From an uncultured Verrucomicrobiota bacterium (GTDB lineage: Bacteria > Verrucomicrobiota > Verrucomicrobiia > Opitutales > Seribacteraceae): 64,000 nucleotides of DNA. This document shows positions 35,798-45,600 of the stretch, one piece after another. Every line of letters begins with the position of its first letter. Position 1 is the first letter of the stretch. A program made the position numbers and the translations under genes. The DNA is taken from positions 1 to 64,000 of the forward strand of contig CACMQL010000004.1 in NCBI GenBank assembly GCA_902615835.1. Reading direction: 5' to 3'. The notes below the pieces were generated by a model. That model worked only from the letters and a program-made list of their open reading frames with translations, did no database searches and had not been told where the DNA came from.

Positions 35798-35956
35798 ATG
35801 GAACCGTACATACTCAGGATTTTAACCATTGCGACGGGACTTTTTTTCTTGGGTATTGTATTTTTCGCCATCAAAAATGGAGCGGTCTCTTTAGGTAGTG
35901 AACACGAGATTGATTTCAAAAGAAAAAAAATCCAGTCGGATTTAGCTCAACGGTGA
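35798..35956 (+). CDS. Small single-pass membrane protein (52 residues)
   Basis: ATG at 35798, TGA at 35954. One transmembrane helix (LTIATGLFFLGIVFFAI, about 9-25) is followed by a polar, basic C-terminal tail (HEIDFKRKKIQSDLAQR). It lies 27 nt after the helical 98-residue gene. Codon pattern and topology favour a real small protein over chance. Confidence 0.45.
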   Translation: MEPYILRILTIATGLFFLGIVFFAIKNGAVSLGSEHEIDFKRKKIQSDLAQR

Positions 35957-36023
35957 TACTCTACTTCTTTTTTGCAATAGGGTGTTTTTTCCTCTCTTTT
36001 AAATTATGAGCTGCAGGATGTAA

Positions 36024-36050
36024 GCCGATTCTTGACAATAGTGAGGATGG
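36024..36050 (+). repeat. Short dispersed leader repeat, copy B
   Basis: Core AGCCGATTCTTGACAAT, one base different from copy A. Unlike the other copies no convincing start codon follows closely, so the gene it once served may be lost. Confidence 0.6.
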
Positions 36051-36118
36051 GTCGATAGTTAGATTATCGCGTTTGAGCTAGAGGAAAAAAACGGCTTTTT
36101 CCTTGGCGTGCAGGCTTC

Positions 36119-36391
36119 CTAAGGAGATTGCATGGGAGAGGTCCGGTTCAAATCCCGAGTTTTGGAAGCATTGTTCTCGCGAGTTTTCTTTCCCGCCAAA
36201 AGAGACCGGGACGAATTGAATATGGTCACCGTCCCCTTGCTCATCCTATCTTCCATTGCCTTCCTTTGTTCGGGAGTTATGTCAGGAAGGGGCAAATCCC
36301 GTGAGTTTACATAAGCAAACCGCCCTATCATAAGTAACAAAAGAACCCCAAAAACATACCAACCCTTGTCCAGTCTCTTCAAAAAACCCAT
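36119..36391 (-). CDS. Small hypothetical membrane protein
   Basis: 90 residues from the ATG at 36391 (MGFLKRLDKGWYVFG). One transmembrane helix (WYVFGVLLLLMIGRFAYV, about 11-28), then a periplasmic tail LPLPDITPEQRKAMEDRMSK and a Ser/Thr/Arg-rich end. The leader repeat (inverted copy C) lies 23 nt upstream. No domain recognised. Confidence 0.5.
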   Translation of the reverse strand: MGFLKRLDKGWYVFGVLLLLMIGRFAYVNSRDLPLPDITPEQRKAMEDRMSKGTVTIFNSSRSLLAGKKTRENNASKTRDLNRTSPMQSP

Positions 36392-36413
36392 CACCCAATC
36401 CAACCAATTATTC

Positions 36414-36440
36414 AAGGCATCGTCAAGAATTGGCTTGGGG
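36414..36440 (-). repeat. Short dispersed leader repeat, copy C (inverted)
   Basis: Read on the minus strand: AGCCAATTCTTGACGAT, one mismatch to copy A. It ends 23 nt before the start of the small membrane protein at 36391. Confidence 0.65.
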
Positions 36441-36579
36441 TTGGATTACCGGGAAGAAATGAATAGCACGAATTTTTCATTTCGTTTCAATCTATTACTC
36501 TATGGTAAAAAAGTTGCCCTACTAAGCAGCTTCATAGCTCTCCAAATTAGTTTTGGATTTTTTTTAGAGGCTTCACCCA

Positions 36580-36720
36580 TTACTCAGATCGTTGCTTTCT
36601 CCACCATACCCTCGCTAGAATTGCGAGGCCGAAAGCTACCCACAATATCCACATAAATTCGTCTGGAACATACCAAAGACACAGAGACAACAGAATGAAT
36701 AAGATAATTTGAGCAATCAT
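36580..36720 (-). CDS. Small two-helix membrane protein (46 residues)
   Basis: ATG at 36720, stop at 36580-36582. Two hydrophobic segments (IAQIILFILLSLCLWYV and MWILWVAFGLAILARV) and a basic tail WWRKQRSE give an inside-positive topology. A GGGATTTGGG stretch precedes the ATG. A plus-strand frame across the same DNA (36366-36656) is less protein-like. Confidence 0.45.
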   Translation of the reverse strand: MIAQIILFILLSLCLWYVPDEFMWILWVAFGLAILARVWWRKQRSE

Positions 36721-36866
36721 CCCAAATCCCTAATAAAATCACCTATCCCAACCAAGAAGAAACGAGTCCGAATAATCATGGCAAACTCACGCGTATGGAC
36801 TACCTTGTGAAGAAAAATCGAAAATTAGCTCGACATGGAGTTTATGGGATTGGTCCATGAAGGAAG

Positions 36867-37190
36867 TCATTTCATACTTACATTTATGGTGCCAGACTGA
36901 CCTTCAATCCGAACAGGGATTCCTGTAAGACCCTTAACGCCAACGATTCGCACATCGACTACTTTCGTAAGTGTTTGCGTTGGTTGACTGGTTGATGCCA
37001 CGGAATCTGTGGACCCAAGTTTTACCTCAGTCCACTTTCCAGTCGTGTAGTTCATTTCATATTGTTTACCGCCATCCCATCTGTAGTGCGGTTTTTGACT
37101 ATCAGATTGCCCAACAAGTGCACAAAGCAAAACGCCAATAATTACGCCATAAATAAAGTGAAAGGAGGGTTTAAATGTTTTAATTTTCAT
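36867..37190 (-). CDS. Small membrane-anchored hypothetical protein
   Basis: 107 residues from the ATG at 37190. N-terminal anchor (FHFIYGVIIGVLLCALVGQS), a YRWDGGKQYEMNYTTGKWTE segment, a Ser/Thr/Gln-rich linker and a C-terminal strand-rich VVDVRIVGVKGLTGIPVRIE segment. No family recognised. A partial copy of the leader repeat lies about 20 nt upstream. Confidence 0.5.
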   Translation of the reverse strand: MKIKTFKPSFHFIYGVIIGVLLCALVGQSDSQKPHYRWDGGKQYEMNYTTGKWTEVKLGSTDSVASTSQPTQTLTKVVDVRIVGVKGLTGIPVRIEGQSGTINVSMK

Positions 37191-37210
37191 CCCCACACCC
37201 AACCACCTCC

Positions 37211-37227
37211 GCAGGGCATCGTCAAGT
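37211..37227 (-). repeat. Partial leader repeat, copy D (inverted)
   Basis: Shares only CTTGACGATGCC with copy C on the minus strand, again 20-40 nt upstream of a small membrane-protein start. Confidence 0.4.
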
Positions 37228-37482
37228 CCCTGAGTTTTTTCGAATTTGTGCTCAAAATCGCAATTGTGAAAATTTTTATCCGGGTATGAATCGATAATAG
37301 GATCGAGCGGGGATTGTTCGGGGACCCCCTCCCCCCCATACTTGTTGTCAGTTTTTTTACAAAAGTATATCTCCAGTTACAAATTCCTTCAAAATTCATT
37401 ATCCTCGAAAACCAAGGATAAAAACGCTCAATGCATCAAAAATACTGACACCTAGACCCTTTTACTATGCTTTGCAAAAGAG

Positions 37483-37566
37483 TGCCCAAGGGGGGACTTG
37501 AACCCCCACGACCTTGCGGTCAACGGATTTTAAGTCCGCTGCGTCTACCAATTCCGCCACTCGGGC
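37483..37566 (-). tRNA. tRNA-Leu (UAA anticodon)
   Basis: The minus-strand sequence folds as a class II tRNA: acceptor GCCCGAG pairs with CTTGGGC, the D arm contains GGTAGACGC, the anticodon loop CTTAAAA reads UAA, a variable arm follows, and the T arm contains GTTCAAGTC. Length is 84 nt with discriminator A; CCA is not encoded. Its 3' end faces the AT-rich, small-gene region to the left, the usual orientation for an integration site. Confidence 0.95.
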
Positions 37567-37991
37567 AAACCAAATTATTTATTACTCAACTTTGGGAATT
37601 GAATCGAGAAAATTGTAACTCCACCTGGAAACCATGATTAGATGTTTTGATCAAAACAGACAGTTCTCTATTAATATTATTCATTTATAAGGTTTTAAGA
37701 CCAAAAATTCATGAAATTCTTGCATAGATTGAATTCGGTTGTTTTCCAACTTTCATAAGTGAAAAAGACATCAGCGTAGATGATGATGGATCAAAACTCG
37801 TGGGGATCAAATTGAATTGAGGGAGGAAATTTGACCTTCACCTTGTCGGTGGTTCCGAAATGGTTCAATAACTGGTCAGAACCGAAGGAACATCACCTGA
37901 AAAACTGGGGAGTGCGATTCAGTCTGCCTCTGATGAGTTAACTGATGTGTAGACCAAGGAGGAAGCCACTCCATATACTATAATCTAAATG
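37567..37991. other. 425-nt spacer, possibly holding gene remnants
   Basis: No intact gene. A short plus-strand stretch near 37880-37950 reads EGTSPEKLGSAIQSASDELTDV before a stop, faintly like a dodecin helix, but the frame is closed upstream. Otherwise nothing recognised. Confidence 0.35.
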
Positions 37992-39617
37992 TCAGGCTTC
38001 TGTTTGCAACTGCCCAGCCTCTGATCGGGTGAGTCGCCTCCAGGAAGTAATCATTAGAAAAAGGCCGAGCAGAAACATGGCAGCCGAGGTACTCCCAAGC
38101 AAAGTGGAAATTCCAAATTTCTGGACCATCAGGGCGAGAGCGGTCATCGGCATAACGATCATCACCACTGCTGGCAACAGGGCAAACCCATAGCCCACTC
38201 TGGATGCTTTTAAAAAGACTACAAAGGTAAGCAACGCAAGGGCGGCGAGTAATTGATTGGTGGCCCCAAAGAGGGGCCAGATGGCTTTCCATGCGGGTTG
38301 CAGGGTACCATCGGTTCCGGGAAATTGTTGGAAAACAAGTAGGCAGGGCAAGGCAAGGGCCGCCGCAGTACCGAGAAATCGGCTGGCTTCATTCCTCCAG
38401 GAAAATAATTCCTCAATCAGAAATCGGGTCAATCGGGTACAGGTGTCCAAAGTGGTCAATAAAAAGGTACTGATCGCAAGCATGGCAAACTCAGCTCCCA
38501 ATTCAATGGGTATTCCAACCGCCGCAAAAAATTTGGCCGCCCCGGCCGCAAAGATACCCACGGGAGTGCCTCCCGCTTCCCGCTCGCTCATGGTGAGCAC
38601 GGCCACACAGCCCATGGCAAAAACGGCCAATATACCCTCTACCAACATCCCTCCGTAACTGATTCGACGCACATCACTCTCCTTTTTGATCTGCTTGGAA
38701 GTGGTGCCACTCGATACGATACTGTGAAATCCACTGCATGCACCACAGGCCACCGTAATAAAGAGAAAGGGCATGAGCATCCCCAGCTTATCTGATTCCC
38801 AGCCAGAAAATGCAGGCATTTGGATGGTCTCCCCAGACAACAACATCCCCACCAGTCCAACCCCTAATATTGCATAGAGAAAACCGGCACTTAGAAAATC
38901 ACGCGGTTGGAGGAGGAGTCCAACGGGAAGAACAGCGGCGACAAAGCAATACCCGAGGGTTAGCCATATCCATAATGATTTATCCAACTCCACCATCGGA
39001 AAGAAATGACCCAGGGCCAGCCCGGCAAAGGTCAGGGGGAAAAAGATCAAGGCAAGCTGTCCAAGGGTAAACTTTCCACTCCGCATGAGAAACCCAAAGG
39101 TAACCGCCACCCCAATAAACCAACCCGATGCCGTGGCCACCGCCGGTTGTTTGGCAAAGGTATTGGCAGTGAGATCAAGAAATACAATGATCACATAGAC
39201 CAGAGCGAGTAAAACAAAAATCATGAATAATTTCCCGGCCCCCTCACCCACCAGTCCACGCATGGTATCCCCAATCGAACGGCCCCCGTTGCGAACAGAC
39301 ATCAGGGTGCTGCCAAAATCATGAACGCCACCCACAAGGATCGCCCCTACTAAGATCCATACCCAGGTGGGCCCCCAACCGAAATACATCGTCGCCAAAA
39401 TCGGACCGACGATCGGCCCGGCCCCCGCAATCGAAGAAAAATGATGCCCAAACAGGACGGAAGCCCGGGTCGGGGAATAGTCCACCCCGTCTTCTTTTTC
39501 CACTGCGGGAGTGGCCGTGGTGTCATCGAGCCTACACCGATTGGTGAGAAATTTCCCGTAAAACCGATAAGCAAGAAAACAGAGTGCACAACTGGATAGG
39601 AGAATCAAGACGAGCAT
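37992..39617 (-). CDS. cstA: Carbon starvation protein A (CstA-family transporter)
   Basis: 541 residues with about 15 membrane helices. Family blocks: SVLFGHHFSSIAGAGPIVGP near the N terminus, WVWILVGAILVGGVHDFGS, GFHSIVSSGTTSKQI and a TLDTCTRLTRFLIEE segment. CstA proteins import peptides or pyruvate on carbon limitation. At 541 residues it is the shorter form lacking the long E. coli C-terminal extension. It is monocistronic, with an AT-rich upstream region shared divergently with the next secreted protein. Confidence 0.95.
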   Translation of the reverse strand: MLVLILLSSCALCFLAYRFYGKFLTNRCRLDDTTATPAVEKEDGVDYSPTRASVLFGHHFSSIAGAGPIVGPILATMYFGWGPTWVWILVGAILVGGVHDFGSTLMSVRNGGRSIGDTMRGLVGEGAGKLFMIFVLLALVYVIIVFLDLTANTFAKQPAVATASGWFIGVAVTFGFLMRSGKFTLGQLALIFFPLTFAGLALGHFFPMVELDKSLWIWLTLGYCFVAAVLPVGLLLQPRDFLSAGFLYAILGVGLVGMLLSGETIQMPAFSGWESDKLGMLMPFLFITVACGACSGFHSIVSSGTTSKQIKKESDVRRISYGGMLVEGILAVFAMGCVAVLTMSEREAGGTPVGIFAAGAAKFFAAVGIPIELGAEFAMLAISTFLLTTLDTCTRLTRFLIEELFSWRNEASRFLGTAAALALPCLLVFQQFPGTDGTLQPAWKAIWPLFGATNQLLAALALLTFVVFLKASRVGYGFALLPAVVMIVMPMTALALMVQKFGISTLLGSTSAAMFLLGLFLMITSWRRLTRSEAGQLQTEA

Positions 39618-39795
39618 GTATCATGAGTATGAAAAGATTCCAGCCTATGGCAAGAGTTCTAAATCAAGAAACTTTCAGGGAAACAATGAAAGAAATGATA
39701 GACATGTGCTAATACACTTGTACACTATTTAAAAATAATTTCACACATATACACCCATTTCATCTTTTACGAAAATTCTTAGTCATTTTATCATT

Positions 39796-42621
39796 ATGAG
39801 AACGAATAGATTCAACATCCTATCCACTTTCATTTTCGGACTGCTTACCTATGGGGTGACCCATGGGGGCGAGCAGGATAATTGGTACCTGGCCAAGGAA
39901 TGGAGTCTGAGTTCTGCAACTGGCGTTGCCTATTATGAGAATAATGCCACGGGAATCGGAAAAATCTATGTCGTTTGCGAAAACGGTAATCGGGATATTA
40001 AAGTCTATGACCTTAACGGATCCCTGGCTCGTTCAATTACAATTGCCAGTAACCGGTACTACCCAAGGGATCTTGTACTCGATGAAAATGGAACCATCTA
40101 CATAGCCGAACGGTATGCTGTTACATGCCTCGACAACAATGGTTCATTTCGTTGGCGAAAAGGTAGGAACGCTACTATCTCTAATTACGGATCATCCGGA
40201 TCTGGAGATGGCGAGTTTAATAACTCCTGGGGCATCACCGTTGGTACGGACAAAAACATATATATCAGTGACTACAGCAATAATCGTATACAGGTTTTGG
40301 ACAAAAACGGTAGCTTTATCCGTAAATTTGGAACTTATGGAAGTGCTCCCGGGCAATTGAGATATCCTTTTGATATCATTTCCTTACAGGGCGGGACTAT
40401 TGTGGTGGGCGACAGCTATTACTTACATTTCTTCGAGCAAGATGGTACTTTCATCAAGCGGGTTAATACATCGTCAGCTAGACAATATGTTTCTTTAGCA
40501 AATGATGGTTCTCTTTTCTCGTATCAAAGGTTGCGGGATCAGGATGGAAACCAAATTGCCTACCTAAACAATATCAATTACAACTCTCGCACCTGCTTTA
40601 CCCCTGAGGGTGATCTGATTGTCAGCTACAACAACAAGGTTCAAATCTGGAAGCGGGCATACCGGACCAAGGGCTTACCCACAAGGAATGTGATTCCACA
40701 ACCGGCTATCCGTTCAATTTCTCAACGCTCGGGCACGAACACCATAGACATCGATTTTGAAATCGTGGATCCTGACGATACCAATGCCACGGTCGGAATT
40801 CTGGCGGCCAAGAATGGTCAGTTTACCAGTCCCGGATCGTGGATTATACCCACGGCATGGGTGGATGGCACCGGATCAAAAATTGGAACACCCGTCCCCA
40901 CAAACCAGGTCCACCGGGTATCATGGAATGTAAAAGGAGACTGGCCTGAACAGACAGGCACCCTGAAGTTTGAGGTTTTTTGTAAGGATGCTCGCCGGTC
41001 TTCGCCCGTAGATCTTCATTTCCTCTCGCTTCCCCTGCCCGATGGGAATGTAACCATCAGCCGTTCACCCATCAAGGACAGCGACTTCGCGAACTACTTT
41101 AAATATTTACTCGTCACCGGATCTTCTGCCGTCACTCTCGCCAATGACAAGATTAAGGACACCAACGGTACCGTTCTTTTGGAAACCAACCTGCAGGTTT
41201 CACCTGCGGGCAAGGATGCCTTCATGAATGCCATTGGGCACCGTTGGGCCAAGCAGGCAGAACTAAGCCTGGCGAAGGAGGCATCCACGCCCGGTGGAAT
41301 CAATGCCTGGACGCCAACCGGGCAGATCATGCCCCGTAATTTGCCCAATAAAGTAAATGAGTTTGGCTTTGACACCGGAAATCACGGGTCACGGGCATGG
41401 TGGGTGGTCAAGGCGAGCACTCTACCCATTCCAAATTTTTCGGTCACACCTTTTGACATTAATGGTTCTCAGAATCAATACTTCGGAAGAAGGGTGGCCA
41501 TCGCTGGAGACCGGGTGGTCATCGGATTTGGCGATTCCAATCAAAGAAAGCTTTATCACTACGATGCCAACGATACCAACGGGAGCCTGCAATATCTCAA
41601 TCAAATCGTTCCTAATTCCACATCCAACAGTCAGGCAAACCATTTTGGTCAAGCCTTTGCCTTGGACGGAAATAGCTTAATTGTTGGGGCGAAAGATGCC
41701 TATGTGAACAACATAAGCGGTGCGGGTGCGATTTATCTTTTTGACTTCAATGACAGTAGCCCAATGCAGGTAGCGAGAATTACCGCATCGGATGCAACAA
41801 GTTACGACTACCTTGGCGATTCCGTGGATATGTCCGGCGGCCTGATTGTAGGGGGTGCATACGGAGTGGATATTGCCGGGAACAGCAACAGCGGAGCCGC
41901 CTACCTGTTTAAACGGGAAGCAAACGGTACCATTACTGAACTGGGTAAACTTACCCATGAAGATCCTAACAGTAATGATTATTTCGGCCGTTCCGTAGCC
42001 ATCGAAAACAACATTATCGCTATAGGTGCTCATGAAGATGATGTATTGGTTTCTGGATCTAATCTAAGCAATGCCGGTTCCGTGACTCTATTCAAAGCGG
42101 ATGGGGCGGGTAATATTACCCGTACGGCCACACTCACTGCACCCTCGCCAGATAGTCATGACTACTTTGGAAAGGCCATCTCCATGGCCGGAAATTTTTT
42201 AGCAGTTGGCGAGTATGGAAGAACCAATGTTTACAGCGGAGCAGGTAGGGTTTACCTTTACAAGGTAAATGCAAATGGCACTACTTTGCTTACAGCAATC
42301 ATCAACTCCCCTAATCCATCTTCATATGGTTACTTTGGATACTCTGTCGACCTTAGTGGGGACAGATTGGTGGTGGGTGCATACAATGAAAATTCGGAAA
42401 TAGCCAGTAATTCTGGATTAGCCTACATCTACAAAGTGAAACCGGATGGTAGCGTCAGCCTGCTGGAAGTCCTGACTCATCCAAATGCTAAGGATTCAGA
42501 TCGAATGGGTATTTCCGTAGGCACATCGGGCCGATTCACGATTGTGGGAGCTGATTATTTTGATCCTCCGCCCGACAAATGGAGTGCCGGGGGGGCCGTT
42601 CTGTTCCGTTCTAGTTTCTAA
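39796..42621 (+). CDS. Large secreted NHL-propeller / FG-GAP-repeat protein
   Basis: 941 residues. Signal peptide (FNILSTFIFGLLTYGVTHG), then an NHL-type beta-propeller (about 30-290; units such as DKNIYISDYSNNRIQVLDKNGSFIRKF), a middle region of about 250 residues with no clear family, and seven FG-GAP-like units (about 545-940; pattern YFGRSVAIENNIIAIGAH). Unlike its neighbours it lacks the aromatic C-terminal domain. N-x-S/T triplets are frequent. The next gene starts 35 nt downstream with a good ribosome site, so they are probably co-transcribed. Likely a surface or extracellular binding protein. Confidence 0.8.
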   Translation: MRTNRFNILSTFIFGLLTYGVTHGGEQDNWYLAKEWSLSSATGVAYYENNATGIGKIYVVCENGNRDIKVYDLNGSLARSITIASNRYYPRDLVLDENGTIYIAERYAVTCLDNNGSFRWRKGRNATISNYGSSGSGDGEFNNSWGITVGTDKNIYISDYSNNRIQVLDKNGSFIRKFGTYGSAPGQLRYPFDIISLQGGTIVVGDSYYLHFFEQDGTFIKRVNTSSARQYVSLANDGSLFSYQRLRDQDGNQIAYLNNINYNSRTCFTPEGDLIVSYNNKVQIWKRAYRTKGLPTRNVIPQPAIRSISQRSGTNTIDIDFEIVDPDDTNATVGILAAKNGQFTSPGSWIIPTAWVDGTGSKIGTPVPTNQVHRVSWNVKGDWPEQTGTLKFEVFCKDARRSSPVDLHFLSLPLPDGNVTISRSPIKDSDFANYFKYLLVTGSSAVTLANDKIKDTNGTVLLETNLQVSPAGKDAFMNAIGHRWAKQAELSLAKEASTPGGINAWTPTGQIMPRNLPNKVNEFGFDTGNHGSRAWWVVKASTLPIPNFSVTPFDINGSQNQYFGRRVAIAGDRVVIGFGDSNQRKLYHYDANDTNGSLQYLNQIVPNSTSNSQANHFGQAFALDGNSLIVGAKDAYVNNISGAGAIYLFDFNDSSPMQVARITASDATSYDYLGDSVDMSGGLIVGGAYGVDIAGNSNSGAAYLFKREANGTITELGKLTHEDPNSNDYFGRSVAIENNIIAIGAHEDDVLVSGSNLSNAGSVTLFKADGAGNITRTATLTAPSPDSHDYFGKAISMAGNFLAVGEYGRTNVYSGAGRVYLYKVNANGTTLLTAIINSPNPSSYGYFGYSVDLSGDRLVVGAYNENSEIASNSGLAYIYKVKPDGSVSLLEVLTHPNAKDSDRMGISVGTSGRFTIVGADYFDPPPDKWSAGGAVLFRSSF

Positions 42622-42655
42622 CTTTAAACGAGCCCTTCATAAAGGAGACTTGTTG

Positions 42656-45600
42656 ATGTTCAACATCCTGATGAAAAAAGCATTGGCCATTACTGGTGGC
42701 ATGCTTTGCACCCTCAGCTTGTTAAATGGTGCCCTGGTTCAGGTGCAACAGGTTTCCTCCCCTGCAGGTCATTTGGATAATACTCAGGTGGTGGAGACCG
42801 GCACCTCATTGCAAACGGTACAACCTAACCTCAGTTCCAATGGATATTTTTTCGGATATTGGTCGAATGGAAATAACCGGCTTGCGGATACAGGCGGTCG
42901 GTCCGTAACCCAGGCAACGGTTACGATCAGTGAAGCAACCACCCTGACGGCCCATTACTTCCTATCCACTCAGGATTCAGATAATGATGGAATCATGGAC
43001 TGGTATGAATACAGGAACTTTGGAGATCTCAATTCATCCTCATCAGATGATAATGATGGGGACGGATTTACCAATGGACAGGAAAATGAATTGGGGCAGG
43101 AGTCCACCATTCGGGATCAGGTGGAGGATGGGGGAATTTCTTCACGAATATCGTGGGGTTTTGTCTATGCGGACACCTCCATGGTCCACTACACAATCAA
43201 GAGTAATCCGATTGGTTTTATCAGCGGACAGGACGCCTATGTGGAAGTAAATGCATCCGTGAGCACCAATAATCTCCATGGGCAAAGCAATGGTTATCAT
43301 TTTGCCTACTGGTCAGTCAATGGCGTGCGACAGGCGGGATCCACCGGAGTTGCCCTGAGTCAGGTAAGTCAGATTCTTAGTACCGAGACCGCCATTGTAG
43401 CCCACTACATTCCAAGCACCGAGGATACAGACGGAGACGGGGTGATGGACTGGTTTGAATATAACCAGTTTGGTAACTTGTCGGTCGGGCCCAACAGTGA
43501 CAATGATGGGGATGGATTTACCAACCAGCAGGAAAGTGAACTCGGGCAGGAAGCCACCATCCCTGATCAGGTGGAAGATGGCGGAATTTCATCCAGGGTA
43601 TCCAGTGATTTTGTCTATGCAGACACCTCCATGGTAAAATACATAATCAAGAGTGATCCCGTAGGATTCGTCAACACGGTGGAAGGATATGTGGAAATCA
43701 ATGCCTCCGTGAGTACCGGTAATCTTCATGGATCCAGTAATGGATATCATTTTGGATATTGGACCGTAAACGGGCAGAGAAAATTCGGTCCCACGGGCGT
43801 GGCTCTCAGTCAGGTGAACGCTAACCCGGCAGTCGAAACATCTATCGTGGCCCACTATTTTCCATCCACACAGGATACCGACGGGGATGGCGTGATGGAC
43901 TGGTATGAATTTAACCAGTTTGGAGATCTCAGGTTTGGTCCAACCAATGATAATGATGGAGATGGGTTTAATAATGATCAGGAAAATGGGCTTGGGCAGG
44001 AGGCCACAATTTTTGATCTAGTAGAGGATGGGGGGATTTCCTCACGGATTTCTACGAGTGTCCTCTATTTTAAACAGGTCAACCAGGCACCCCACGATCT
44101 CGTTCTTTCCAATCAGGTAGTATATCTGAACAAATCCGCTTCCGAACTGGTGGGTATTTTAGTTCCCCATGATGCGGATGATCCGAATGCTCTAAGAACT
44201 TATGGAATTAATCTGACCGATGGGAACGGATCTACGGACAACCACCGTTTCACGATTAATAACCGTGAATTGAAATCCACTCAAATCTTCACCAGTGAAA
44301 GAAACTTTAGTATTCGCATAAGATTGGCAGATGATGATAACGCCTCACTGGAAAAGAATTTCACCATTCAAGCAATCCATGACCCCAATAAAGACGATGA
44401 CCATGATGGACTGACTTATGCCCAGGAACAGGCTCTCGGTACCAGTGATCAAAATCCCGACTCCGATGGGGATGGATTCAGTGACCTCGTGGAGTCAAAT
44501 TACGGATCTAATCCAACCAGTGCCAAATCAACCGCCAATTCACCCCCCACGGACTTGAGTAATTCGACCCCGGCAAGCTTCTTTGAAAATCAACCTATTG
44601 GAACACTGATTACTGACTTCAATGCAACCGACCCTGATGTTAATGCCGCCCTCACCTACTCGATTTCCGGCTCAAAAGCCCATCTCTTCAATATCGATCA
44701 AAACGGCACGCTCTTCACCAATGCGATCTTTGACTTTGAAACCAACGCATCCGTTTACAACCTCTCAGTCCGGGTTACCGATGAACATAATGCCTCCCAG
44801 CAAATTTCTAAGAATATTATTCTTAAAGACCTCAACGAATCTCCAATGTTACTTTCTCTTTCCAGCAACACCCTCCTTGAAAACCAACCTGCTGGAACTG
44901 TCGTAGGCGAGTTCAATGCGACGGATCCGGATACCAATGCCACTCTTTTGTTCTCGTTGGTGGATGGGAACGGATCAAGCGGCAATGCATACTTCACCTT
45001 GGACAGCAATGGCACCCTGACTTCGGCAGTTATCTTTGATTACGAAAACAATGAATCCAATTACAGCATCCGGGTACGGGTGGCAGACGAACATAATGCA
45101 TCACTTGAAAAGACTTTCACCATAAATCTGATTGATCAGAATGAACAACCCGTCATCACTCATATTGGAGATGACAATCTAAGCGGGGCACTCTTTCAGG
45201 ATATTAGGATTAATGAAAATAGCGGTCTATATATCAAAGTTAATGCCACAGATCCAGATGGTGATATACTGAGCTTCTTTAAAACTGCGGGAGGGGATCG
45301 TGCCCTTTTTGATGTGAACACCACTTCAGGATTATTTTCCTACAGTTTGCCGAAATTTGATTTTGAAGACCCGAAGGATGAAAATGCCGACAACATTTAT
45401 ATTGTCTGGATAAGGACTACCGACGGTAAAGGAGGATATGACGAGAAACGGTTAAGAATACTTGTAAACAACGTGATTGAAGATAATGACGGCGATGGCG
45501 AGGAGGATCATTACGACTTGGATGATGACAATGATGGATTCTCGGATGCTGAGGAAATGGCGAAAGGGACTAATCCATTTGATCGCCAGTCGGTGCCCAA

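Noticed and set aside
36366-36656. 96-codon plus-strand ORF
   Set aside because: Antisense to two more convincing small membrane-protein genes; no ribosome site.
37880-37950. Dodecin-like peptide stretch right of the tRNA
   Set aside because: Similarity is short and weak and the frame is closed just upstream.
38257-38658. Long plus-strand ORF opposite cstA
   Set aside because: Shadow of the cstA reading frame; low-complexity translation.
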